Assembly (NCBI GenBank): GCA_015146655.1
Contig: VKHL01000129.1
Location: 1 to 64,000, forward strand
Source of the DNA: Ochromonas danica
Taxonomy: Eukaryota; Sar; Chrysophyceae; Chromulinales; Chromulinaceae
DNA length: 64,000 nt
Direction: 5' to 3'
Shown piece after piece: positions 43,522-53,259 of this stretch. Positions within the stretch are counted from its first letter, which is position 1; each line of letters begins with the position of its first letter. Under the pieces are notes generated by a model, which worked only from the letters and a program-made list of their open reading frames with translations, was not told the DNA's origin and ran no database searches. A program made the position numbers and the translations under genes.

Positions 43522-45009
43522 TTAGTACATGATAATTATGTCATCCAATAATTGGAGAGAGTGGACAAGTGCATCCAGGCTGTGGCACAATTCATCAGAA
43601 ACCTCGAGAGAACGCGAGATCTCTTTAATATCCTCACCACATGCTTTCAAACGATCAATGCTCAGGCATAAGTCAGTCCTGTTATGCTGCAGCTCGCGCA
43701 TGGAAGTTAGACGCAACAGGGAAGTGAGTGAGGCTTTCATTTCAGCGACACGGTTGATCAAGTCATCGTCAACCTCCTCATTGCGACACAATCTATCGAT
43801 TGCATTCAACCATGAGATCATCATTCTTACCTGAATGTGCTCTCTGTCATTGCATAGAGGAGACTGGCTTATATTGTTCGGGGTAGAGTATACAGCAGGG
43901 AGTAGATAGGAATCACAAGAAACAGCGGCGAGAGAGGTTACATTGTCTGCAGGAGAGAGAGCCCTGACATAATCTTCATAGGAGGGAACATACGTTGATA
44001 ACGATGTGGACTGCACAAGCATGCTTTCAAGGGGCTCTTCAAGTGAAGCACTTTGCAAGTTTACTGCTTCACCAGCGAAATGGCAAGAAGAGATCGCCTT
44101 GTTATTCTGGCGTAAAGTGGAGAGACAAGAGCTCCTGTTCGCACCACTTGCTTTGGCTTCAAACTCTTGAATATGGCGAAGAACAGGACGCGTAGCTCTC
44201 TTCTTGTGATGGTAGAGAGGGACTTTGGCAGAGTGGGAGCTTCCTCGTTGCTGGCTTTGACTTGGCATGATGGCAGAGTTCTCTGTAGGTGAGTAGGAGG
44301 CACTTCTTGTTCTAGCTGACAGCAAGAACGAGTGCGATGGAGAGAAGGATACAGAGAGTGAAGAATAGGTAGAGGGTGGAAAAGAAGAGGAATAAGTGAC
44401 AGCAGGAGGGATTCTAATACTGGCAGTGCTTGGCGGACAAGGAGAATGACGAGGAGGAGTGAAAGGACTTGCGGTGACCGCCTGAGAGGTGTAGAGAATG
44501 GAAGACTCGTGAAGCATAAATAGTAATTGAATGACCATTTCAATGTCCTTCTTCATCTCAACTCTGTCAAATGGTAAAGAGATTCGTTGTAATTTGCGAA
44601 TGACGGATTGAATGACAGAGTCATCTTCTCTTCCCCTCGTCAGGGTTCGAAGCTGTTCTCTCGCTTCTCGTATCATCCTGACAGCTTGTGTTAGGTCTTG
44701 TGATGGTGCTTGTGTCTCATTGTTGAGCTCGGGGGAGTCTGCATTGGCTTTGGTCAGTGTTTGGTCGATGACACCGAGGAAGGCGATGGCCAAGTGATAA
44801 TTCTTGACAATTGACAGCAAAATTCGCTGTCGTTGCTGGTGATCAGGAGAGCGCAGTTCCTCTCCTACTGGTGGTAGAGTGTCTTCGTCTTCGTTATCTT
44901 CTTGTTGCGAATCTTCTCCCATCGCTACAGGATCAAGACAATAGTCTCGAATGGCTTGCCACAGTGTCGTCACTGTGGATAATTTTAAAGCACTGAGGAT
45001 TTCCTCCAT
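43522..45009 (-). CDS. Unknown protein with helical ends and Ser/Pro-rich middle
   Basis: Open frame of 495 residues from an ATG. I do not recognise it. Residues 1-180 are helical with an acidic run near 32-45; residues about 185-270 are rich in Ser, Pro and Thr and probably disordered; residues about 385-495 are again helical with repeated Leu/Ile and Glu. An in-frame short intron cannot be excluded. No membrane segment or signal peptide. Its neighbour upstream is a PH-like gene on the same strand, 718 bases away. Confidence 0.6.
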   Translation of the reverse strand: MEEILSALKLSTVTTLWQAIRDYCLDPVAMGEDSQQEDNEDEDTLPPVGEELRSPDHQQRQRILLSIVKNYHLAIAFLGVIDQTLTKANADSPELNNETQAPSQDLTQAVRMIREAREQLRTLTRGREDDSVIQSVIRKLQRISLPFDRVEMKKDIEMVIQLLFMLHESSILYTSQAVTASPFTPPRHSPCPPSTASIRIPPAVTYSSSFPPSTYSSLSVSFSPSHSFLLSARTRSASYSPTENSAIMPSQSQQRGSSHSAKVPLYHHKKRATRPVLRHIQEFEAKASGANRSSCLSTLRQNNKAISSCHFAGEAVNLQSASLEEPLESMLVQSTSLSTYVPSYEDYVRALSPADNVTSLAAVSCDSYLLPAVYSTPNNISQSPLCNDREHIQVRMMISWLNAIDRLCRNEEVDDDLINRVAEMKASLTSLLRLTSMRELQHNRTDLCLSIDRLKACGEDIKEISRSLEVSDELCHSLDALVHSLQLLDDIIIMY

Positions 45010-45727
45010 AGATCGTGGAAAAGAAATTGACTGACGTCAAAAAATGTTTTGTTCCTATAATAATGAAGGAAAGAGAATTAAATTGTGGAAGTTCAATTTC
45101 CGTCTCTCCCTCTCTCTCTCCTCTCTCCCACTTCTCCTCCGGCCTGGGCCTTTCTTCCTCTTCCAGAGTCTCCCAATTTTGTTATTTCGTCATCATTCTC
45201 TGACGTTGACTGTCAACTTCAATTGAGGTTTCTGCACTTGCATCCATAATTTTTGGCGGCAAAACAACCACATTCAGGGTTATAAGTGCACTTTTTCGAC
45301 TTTTCTGTGCAGTTTGCCTCTGGGAAAACCGGATCACCGCGCGTAATGAGCGTTGGGAATGAATCTTGACGGGTTACATTCTACAGAACCGTTGTTGGAA
45401 GTGTTAACAAGAGAAAGAGAAGAGCAAAAGAAGAAGAGGTTGATTTTAGCAAAAACAAGAATTCCCATCACCCTAGGAAGAAGAAGAAGAAGAAAAACAC
45501 GAGGTACCGTATGAACCATGACAATTACAAACTAACACCAATGAGAGAGAGAGAGAGGGGGAGAGGGAGCAGCACAGCAAGCGACAAAGAACATCAATAT
45601 CTAGTAAAGAAGTGGTTGTAGAGCTAATAGGAGTGCAAGTCTGTTGGGTAGAGCAATACCTCACAAGTGCTAGTCTACAATTATGTGAAGTCTCCCAATC
45701 TATGCATGTAGACGATGGTTTGACCTC
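45010..45727. other. Intergenic region with polypurine simple repeats
   Basis: Contains CTCTCTCC-type sequence near 45105-45130, AAGAAGAAG near 45476-45495 and (GA)n near 45544-45565. No gene or RNA seen. Confidence 0.45.
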
Positions 45728-47050
45728 TTACTCAATCTGAACCTCTTTTCCAATGGCTGAATAAAGAACCACAGCATCAAAGTCATTGTCCAATCCTGCT
45801 TCCACAGGCTCAACCCCACTCTTCTCAAGATGATTGCGTTCCTTCTCTATCAATGCCGACAAAACTGCATGCCAAGCATCACGGTCTTGTACACTTTCAA
45901 ACATTAAATCAATCGATCGATCTGCACACAGAATAGACAGATAAAGGTCTGCCTTGGAAGAGGAAGCCGACCATTTCAATAAATCTGTTTGAATGCCTGG
46001 CAAAAGTGCTGAAATTTCGGCAATAGCCACTCCTTGATTACCAAACTTTCCTTTCCATGTCAAGTAGATATTACCTTCCACAAAACTAAAGCGAAAGAGT
46101 TTCTTGGCAGGTCGACCTTGTCGTGGATATTTCGTAATTAAGATACCCTCGGTGGCTAATCGATTGAACAAAGCGAACAACTCCGTAGATAGCAGCTTTT
46201 GCACTACAAACATCTGTCCCGCTACATCACCATAGGTGGTGTCAGGTGAACACAGGATATGAGCTAATGCAGCCTCTTCTAAAGTCGTCAAAGCATTATC
46301 AACGAGATCATACGAAGCACGATACGTTGGCAAGACCGCATCTTTATACCAGAAATACCCTCGAAGACGATAGACTTCTTGATAGAAAAGAGCATGATAC
46401 CACGCTTGCAGGTCAATTTCTAGATTAGCTGAAGCATGAAGATGCCAGCGATTGCGATCTTCTTCCATCTTCTTCTCATTGCTATCCTTTACCACACGTA
46501 CCCATTGGCGTAAGGCATTATTGAGTCGACGATAATTGAATCCAAGCACGTTCTTTTCTAGAAGAATATAACCTTCCTTATAGCGTAGGTAGGTAGTAAG
46601 TTGTTGTAGTTGCTCTTCTTTGCAGGCCACTTTGCAAAGAGAGGATTTCAATGCCATAGTTTGTGGATAGGTGGTGGCAATGTGATTGGATGCCTTCGTC
46701 AGCTGATAGTCACGCTCTAAGTTACGAATATAGATCGCCTTTTTGTGCATTTCTACTAGGATAGTGTGCACCTCGGAGGCATAGACTGTGAGTAAGTCAA
46801 CAATGAGGTTGAAGTCTGTGAAATTGATTTGAAGACGTTGGTAGCGGTCATCTCCTTCAATCCGTACAGGAGCCACGAGAGAGGTGACGAAAGAGAGTTC
46901 ACAGTGAAAGCGTTGAGACCAGATTAATTTTGGCTCCATGTTCGCTTCTTTGCGCTCCACTTGTAAGAGAGAGCGACGACACGTGCCATACTTGGAAGTG
47001 AGATAGACTGGCACACCATCACCAAGAAGTAAGCTGGCAGTTGAAGACAT
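45728..47050 (-). CDS. Protein with C-terminal PH-like domain
   Basis: From the ATG at 47050 (the frame is open slightly further) 440 residues, single exon. Residues about 60-270 are helical and may form a coiled or bundle domain. Residues about 270-320 look like a winged-helix/DEP-like segment (MFVVQKLLSTELFALFNRL, then GILITKYPRQGRPAKK). Residues about 320-415 fit a PH fold: LFRFSFVEGNIYLTWKGK as first strands and a final helix DRDAWHAVLSALIEKE with the conserved Trp. PH domains of this PLC-like kind bind phosphoinositides or proteins. The role is unknown. Confidence 0.6.
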   Translation of the reverse strand: MSSTASLLLGDGVPVYLTSKYGTCRRSLLQVERKEANMEPKLIWSQRFHCELSFVTSLVAPVRIEGDDRYQRLQINFTDFNLIVDLLTVYASEVHTILVEMHKKAIYIRNLERDYQLTKASNHIATTYPQTMALKSSLCKVACKEEQLQQLTTYLRYKEGYILLEKNVLGFNYRRLNNALRQWVRVVKDSNEKKMEEDRNRWHLHASANLEIDLQAWYHALFYQEVYRLRGYFWYKDAVLPTYRASYDLVDNALTTLEEAALAHILCSPDTTYGDVAGQMFVVQKLLSTELFALFNRLATEGILITKYPRQGRPAKKLFRFSFVEGNIYLTWKGKFGNQGVAIAEISALLPGIQTDLLKWSASSSKADLYLSILCADRSIDLMFESVQDRDAWHAVLSALIEKERNHLEKSGVEPVEAGLDNDFDAVVLYSAIGKEVQIE

Positions 47051-47334
47051 GATGATGCAAGGACAAGGACACAAGAGAGAAGGAGAAGGAGGACCAGAAG
47101 GATGAGATTAGGCGAGATAAGATGGTGAGATCTACTGCGCTGGCTTTGATCTCATCGAGCAACGAAGAAGGCGTTGCCTCTGCTGTTGTTGGCGCACAGC
47201 CAAGAGGAAGAAACGCGTTTTTATCCCAACTAACACCGTCGAACGCCATTCCTTTATTCTCCATAAGAGGAATTACATAATTGACCATTCGTTGATTTGG
47301 TGATAGTCCAGTGAGAACTTGTTACAGTAATACC
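47051..47334. promoter_or_regulatory. Divergent promoter region of PH-like and VMA21-like genes
   Basis: 284 bases between divergent starts; no specific element recognised. Confidence 0.4.
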
Positions 47335-47736
47335 ATGACTACCGCTTATGAAGTGTAAGATGCTATTCATTCTTGATTTCTTTTCTTGATGGATTCAATT
47401 TCCTTAACTGAAATCACTTCTCTCCTTTCCTCCATGTGGAATAGGTTCTTCCATCCGCAGAATCGAGCAGTCACGCACAAGCTCATGCTCTACACGGCTG
47501 TGATGTTCTCCTTCCCGATCTGTACCTTCTACTTCTCTTTCTATGTTCTATTCAAAGGAGACCATAGCATGCTGGGCTGGAGCGGTATCTTAGCAGTGGT
47601 CGCTGCCAATATCGTCATCGCGGCCTATGTGGTCATGGCTTGGCGAGAAGATCAAGAAGAATCACAAAAGGAAGCACAACAACGACTTGTGGAAAGTGAC
47701 TCTCAACCTCTTGCTGAGAAGAAGAAAGATCTTTAG
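47335..47736 (+). CDS. VMA21-like V-ATPase assembly protein
   Basis: Proposed exons 47335-47354 (20 bases, ATGACTACCGCTTATGAAGT) and 47445-47736 give 103 residues, close to VMA21 length. Two membrane helices (about 17-36 and 50-70) around a short loop, NRAVTHKLMLYTAVMFSFP leading into the first, and a charged C-terminal tail match the small VMA21 family, which helps assemble the V0 sector in the ER. The tail ends KKKDL, a lysine-rich end that may serve ER retrieval. Alternatively translation starts at 47386 or 47437 in an unspliced message, which keeps both helices. Confidence 0.6.
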
Positions 47737-47983
47737 TGGTTCTCTTAGAGCTCATTTGTAAGGATTTGTAAATAGCCCGCAGCTAAAGGAGAGAACTGTT
47801 CTGCTGCCCTCTAACTCTTCGCACAGCACTACAACAATCATTCCCTTTCACTTCCTCACTTTTCTGATTTTGGGTTTCCACCGTTTCTTATGAGATGTTC
47901 AGAACGTAAGGAGGTTCTCTCACCAGGTCAAACCAAAACACAGATCATGTACCATATAACCAATATGACATCTATTATTACCA

Positions 47984-48811
47984 TTATGAAATTGAAGGAG
48001 GGAGACTTTGAAGAAATTGTCGTAGCATTTTCTCTTCTAGACTCTCGAGGCTTATCAACGAGGCTCGTTCCTCATCCTCCACCACCTGAACGAACAGCTT
48101 CTTCAGAGAGCCCAGCAAAGCATTTTCATCCTTTCCAAGACCATGACAATGATAACCGTGCTTCCAGTTTGGCAGTGGTGTTTCGGTGGATTTCTTGAGG
48201 TGTGCCCGCAGCTTGACCATATCGATGTTTGTCTCGGGGGCGAGTGGCAGAGAGGCAATGGATTGAGGTGAGTAGACCATCAACCAAGCAACTATTTCGT
48301 CACGAAGCCAGAGCTGCACCGTGCCCAGAGTGAAGAGAAGTCTCAATATGGAGAGAAACAGTCGGAAATCTATTCGTTTCAAGGCCTCCACTTTCTCCAT
48401 GAGCAAGTCTTCTAAGAGAGAAGTTTGTATCCCCAAAGAAGGCAAATCAAAGGCCTGGATGATCTCCATCATAGCAGGACCATCTAAATATTCACGCAGT
48501 GAGATGGTCTGTTGTTGACCACCACCTTCACTCTTCGTAGAATCCTGTTGTCCTTGTGCTTGTGCTTGTTGACCATTATTACTCAACAATATACTCTTTC
48601 CTGTAAGATAAGCACAAAATAGAGTACAAGCATGATTTTGGAATTCCTCAGGTTGGAAGAGTAAGAAAGGCAGGAAGTGTAGGGCATGGGCTTCCTCTGG
48701 TCGGCTGCTATAGTTCTTGCTGTCTTGAAGGAATCGATTGGCAAAGCGCAAGAGATTGCGTGGACGACAGAGCAAGGCTGCATCATAGAGCTTGGTGAAG
48801 ACTGCCTGCAT
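47984..48811 (-). CDS. RIIa/Dpy-30-like docking-domain protein, possibly TPGS1-like
   Basis: Single exon, 275 residues. The first 40 residues (VFTKLYDAALLCRPRNLLRF, then ANRFLQD) resemble the RIIa dimerisation/docking helix pair, with the RP turn between helices. Helical repeats follow (HALHFLPFLLFQPEEFQNH) and a Gln/Gly-rich insert sits near 80-100. The order, docking helices then an all-helical domain, and the length are like tubulin polyglutamylase complex subunit 1, a ciliary/centrosomal protein of 290 residues in human. The similarity outside the docking domain is weak, so the name is tentative. Confidence 0.45.
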   Translation of the reverse strand: MQAVFTKLYDAALLCRPRNLLRFANRFLQDSKNYSSRPEEAHALHFLPFLLFQPEEFQNHACTLFCAYLTGKSILLSNNGQQAQAQGQQDSTKSEGGGQQQTISLREYLDGPAMMEIIQAFDLPSLGIQTSLLEDLLMEKVEALKRIDFRLFLSILRLLFTLGTVQLWLRDEIVAWLMVYSPQSIASLPLAPETNIDMVKLRAHLKKSTETPLPNWKHGYHCHGLGKDENALLGSLKKLFVQVVEDEERASLISLESLEEKMLRQFLQSLPPSIS

Positions 48812-49066
48812 GGCCTTCTTGGTATCTTTCCTTTCAGTTTTAGTTTTGACTTCCCTTTCAAAAGAAAACTGAAAAGTAGTCTGGTCTAGTCTAGACTAGA
48901 TCCTATCTCAAAGGGCCAGATCTGGGTGTCTGGGGTTAACTTCACATGGTCGTGTTGGTTGCTTTGCTCGTCGTGATGATGAAGAGGGAAGAGAAACAAA
49001 AAGGGAATTATTATAATTCATCTTTTGGTTGTGAACTTTTCTGATTATTACTAGTAAAAATAAGAT

Positions 49067-50432
49067 ATGATTGCCAATACTACTACTCGAGCTCTACGAC
49101 CTGTGATGACAAGAACAGTGGTGAATCAGAGAAGACATGCAGGTGGGACATGTTCCTCAGATATGACACACACTAAGAGTGTAGTAATGATGAAGATGAT
49201 GATGATGGATGTTATAGGTCACTTCCTCAAGAAGAACCTCTATGTGGAGGAGAATGCTGGTATTCGTGAGAACTCCTACAAGACTTGGTAAGAAGCTGCT
49301 CGCTCACTCCTCCCACCCACCCACCCGCACACAATACAATGACTACACACTGTACACTATGTGTTGCCGTACTATACCATATGACACTATTGATCTCTTC
49401 TCGAGGACACTGACTGTACACTACATGATGCAATACCATACCATACCATATGATACTGTTAACCCTTTCTCGACTGGTTACACTACATGATGCAATACCA
49501 TGCCATACCATATGATACTGTTAACCCTTTCTCGACTGGTTACACTACATGATGCAATACCATGCCATACCATATGATACTGTTAACCCTTTCTCGACTG
49601 GTTACACTACATGATGCAATACCATGCCATACCATATGATACTGTTAACCCTTTCTCGACTGGTTACACTACATGATGCAATACCATGCCATACCATATG
49701 ATACTGTTAACCCTTTCTCGACTGGTTACACTACATGATGCAATACCATACCATACCATATGATACTGTTAACCCTTTCTCGACTGGTTACACTACATGA
49801 TGCAATACCATACCATACCATATGATACTGTTAACCCTTTCTCGACTGGTTACACTACATGATGCAATACCATACCATACCATATGATACTGTTAACCCT
49901 TTCTCGACTGGTTACACTACATGATGCAATACCATACCATACCATATGATACTGTTAACCCTTTCTCGACTGGTTACACTACATGATGCAATACCATGCC
50001 ATACCATATGATACTGTTAACCCTTTCTCGAGGACACTGACTGGTTACACTACATGATGCCATACCATACCATACCATATGATACTGTTAACCCTTTCTC
50101 GAGGACACTGACTGTACACTACGTGATGCCATGCCATACCATATGACATTGTCAACCCTTTGACCATCATCTCGTTAGACTCCTCCAGACTGTATCTAAT
50201 CGACCGTTTGTCTCTTTGTAGGACTTTCACCCCTTCAAACGTACTCACCATGACGGCTTTGTTGGTCGTTCCCGGCTTCTTGTTTTACTATGGTGTTATT
50301 GGTGAAATGGTCAGTCTCCTCTCTCTTGCTACCCCTTACCTTGCTGACCTTCTGCTGCTGCTGTGGCTACAGAGAGCCCGCGATGCTAACACTGGCAAGA
50401 CTCAAGACTATGGCTTCCTTCCTAAGCTGTAA
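49067..50432 (+). CDS. Small single-membrane protein, likely complex I NDUFB4-like subunit
   Basis: Exons 49067-49287, 50222-50309 and 50373-50432 join in phase to 122 residues. After a hydrophilic, Met/Asp-rich N-terminus there is one membrane helix (MTALLVVPGFLFYYGVIGEM) followed by RARDANTGKTQDYG. The run FTPSN-x-hydrophobic helix-YY-x-x-x-E-x-RxRD is like NDUFB4 (FRP-x-x helix YY-x-x-x-ERDRKE), an accessory subunit of the membrane arm of mitochondrial complex I. Intron 1 (934 bases) is far longer than others in the window because it carries a 62-base minisatellite. Confidence 0.5.
49360..50157. repeat. 62-base minisatellite, about 11-12 copies, in an intron
   Basis: Unit TACACTACATGATGCAATAC then CATACCATACCATATGATAC then TGTTAACCCTTTCTCGACTG plus GT. 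Starts recur every 62 bases at 49479, 49541, 49603, 49665, 49727 and onward to 49975; edge copies (49413, 50044, 50113) are shorter or carry extra GGACACTGAC. Each unit contains CCATA sub-repeats. Copies differ at one site (ATACCATA versus ATACCATG) and the variants occur in blocks. Confidence 0.95.
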
Positions 50433-53259
50433 TTCTAAACACTTCCTTGTGTACATCACTCATTCTTACTTCTCAATACCCCGCAATGTCACCCTCGACC
50501 CGTCTCATCACGCAGTCTGTTACACCCGTCCTATACACGCACCTCGAAAGTCCACTTAATTCTGCTAAAGTAAAGTACTAAAGTCCACTTTTCCTCTGCG
50601 GCCGCTGCACGGCATCCCTCCCCAGAAAATCCTTCCCCCTACCCCTCGACTAAATCCTTATCCTGACGGTCAGCGGTAGAGGATTTTTGCGACAAGGAGC
50701 ACTCTAGCTACTTTTAATGATGCCGAAAGAAGTTGATGCGAAAGTACAAAAGTGGTTGTGTCTTTTGTACTTTTGGCGGCACTTTTTCTGCGTGTAGGAC
50801 AGCTGTTAGTGTTTTCACTCACACACAGTCTCTTTCTGTGGCCTTCAAGAGATTGTAAACATGACTCCCGCAGTGTCTATATAGGCTTCATGGGCTGAGC
50901 GAGGATGTCCATGTGACAGTGAAGATAGTAGTCTATGGTATATTGTGCTAGTACATAGCTAAGCGATGGGATTCTCACAAGACGATAAGACAGCGCTAAT
51001 TAAATTAGTTCCTCAACAAGAGATCCCGATGGTCGTTCTGATCGATTGTATTAAAGGACGATCGTCCCAACAGCTGCTATACAACACCATCATCATCATC
51101 ACGAACAAACCACACAGATGGTGATAGTCTAGCAGTTCGAAGGGGAAGGAAGGGAGACAGCTAGCTAGTCTCTATGTAAGGAGGAGAGGAAGGGTAACAA
51201 CAGATTCTCCCCTCCTCTCCTCTCTTCTCCTTTGGCTAACTTCTCCCAGTAGTAGTTGTAGTTGTTGTAGTAGTTGTAGTCAATCGATTAGCAGCATTGC
51301 TTGCACTGATCGATTGAGAAGGAAAGTCATCATCATCTGTATAAAAAGAGAGGAGAGAAGAGAGAGACCAAGGACAAGGACAAAGGAATATAATATAATA
51401 TCATATAGTATAATATATACAAAGACAAGAAAGAAAGAAAGAAAGAGAGTGTGTGCGTGTGGAGAAGAGAGTAACACAACACAACCCAAGCCATCAGAGA
51501 GTGGTAGGTAGAGGTCTCATGCATGTGATATGATGCCACCAGCAATTAGTCTAACTCATCTGACGACAGCAGACAGGAGGAAAACGAAAGAGAGAGAAAG
51601 AGAGAGAAGGAGAGAGAGAACTGGTCGATTCAACAACTATCATCACACCTCACAATAGATAATAATAGAATGTTAATGTTAATGAGAAGAAGAATGAGAA
51701 GAAGAATGAGAATGAGACAGACTCGACTTCATGAACTAGACGAGACGAGACTGTTACTCCTACTATTATAACTATTATAATTATGATTGATTGATTCTCT
51801 TGCTGTGTTATATATCTGCTAGACTAGACCAGACTATGATCACAACCAACTCTTGATGCTTGATGTTTGATAATGATCACATGTTTAGTATACTACAGTA
51901 GGCTATATCATCATGTTTAGGCATCAAAGAGGAAAGAACAGCGAAGAGCTAACTAACTATTCTCTCTTCTTCTTCTTCTTCTTCTTCTTCTTCATGGTAG
52001 ATTGAGACTAGGTCAGGCCATCTAATCATTCGATAACACCACCACCAACACGATGATTTCTATCATCACCTGTCACCATCGTCACTATGCTACACTAGAT
52101 GGACTACTTACTATGCTAGACTATTCTACTGACATTTACTATTGAAAACACTACTACTACTACTACCCACAATCAAACAAGAAACACTACTTGCATAGGG
52201 TTGACTAGATGGATCATCCCTATGTTATGGCAGTAGTGGTAGAGGTAGTGGTAGAGGTAATGGGGGCAGAGAATAGACTGAGAAGAAGAAGAAGAAGAAT
52301 AGAATAGGCAAGACAAGGCGAGGAGAAGAGTATGAGAAGCAAGAACTATGTAGACTAGAAGGCTTCCATATCCATCCACTTCCTACTACAACAAATCAAA
52401 ACATACATACACATAATACAGTAGCAGCTGTAGCTGTAGCAGTAGCAGCAGTACACCATCACTAACTAATCGATATGTAGTTTTCTTCTTCTCTAACAAA
52501 GAGAAGTGAGAGAACTAAATAAGGTCTACACTAAACAGTCATCATCATTAACAACAACACTACACTACACTATACTATACTATACTATTCTATTCTACGC
52601 TATACTACCCCAATTCTCTGTTTGGTACTGTAGTAGTTTCTCTCATGTACACAACATCTCTCTCTCCATCACATCACCTTGTCACACCATGACAACCAAC
52701 CAACAACAACCAACAACCCCATGTGATTACTCACTAACATATATACTAGATCTAATATAATATAATACAGAACATGATCACATACAGCAGCAATATGTGT
52801 TGTTAGACTACACTACACTAGACTAGACGAGATGAGGTACTGTAGGTCTACAGTATCTAGACTACAACACAACAGGTAGACCAGACCAGACCACCTTCTG
52901 TTTCATCATCTTGTTTATATAATATAGACTATATATATACTATTATATATATATCATGATATTGTATTATTATTGTTATTATTATTATTGTGATAAGTAT
53001 GCTATTGCTGTTATTGTAGCGTAAAGTGGTAATGGTAATGGTAGTATATGTAATGACCAGACTTATCATATCATTGACGATATACAATCAACCAACACAC
53101 ACACACACACATGGTACAAACACATACATACATAGTGCTGGTAGTGTGTGTGTGTTTGTACCCTTCATTAACCAAACCCTCCAACTCTCTTTCCTTCTGA
53201 TTCCACCAGCAGGTAACCGGGGAGGAGGTGGAGGAGGAGGAGGTAGTAGTGGTAAGGGG
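50433..53259. other. 2.8-kb gene-poor region rich in simple repeats
   Basis: Many short tandem repeats: GTAGTTGTAGTT (about 51248-51278), GAAAGAAAGAAA (51428), GAGA runs (51590-51620), CTT run (51967-51994), ACTACTACT (52150), GAAGAAGAAG (52280), CACTACACTATACTATACT (52559-52600), TATATATA (52928), ACACACAC (53096). No open frame with family features. A dispersed repeat copy lies at its left end (see separate entry). Confidence 0.6.
50565..50820 (+). repeat. Dispersed repeat, copy A
   Basis: Shares with 60680-61000, in the same orientation, a diverged core: ...CCTGACGGTC...CGGT.GA.GGATT.TTGC..CAAGGAGCAC... and a right part TACTTTTGGCGGCACTTTTT...GGGAC/GGACAGCTG. AAAGTACAAAAGTGG at about 50742 also pairs with CTTTTGTACTTT at about 50762, forming a local hairpin. 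Family unknown. Confidence 0.5.

Noticed and set aside
43522-47050. Two minus-strand genes as an operon
   Set aside because: 718 bases apart with simple repeats between, and the organism is a eukaryote; no support for co-transcription.
49360-50157. Regular 62-base repeats as a CRISPR array
   Set aside because: No unique spacers between repeats; units are directly tandem, in a eukaryotic intron: a minisatellite.
50742-50774. Hairpin as a Rho-independent terminator
   Set aside because: Eukaryotic nuclear context; no such terminators are expected. Kept only as part of the dispersed repeat.
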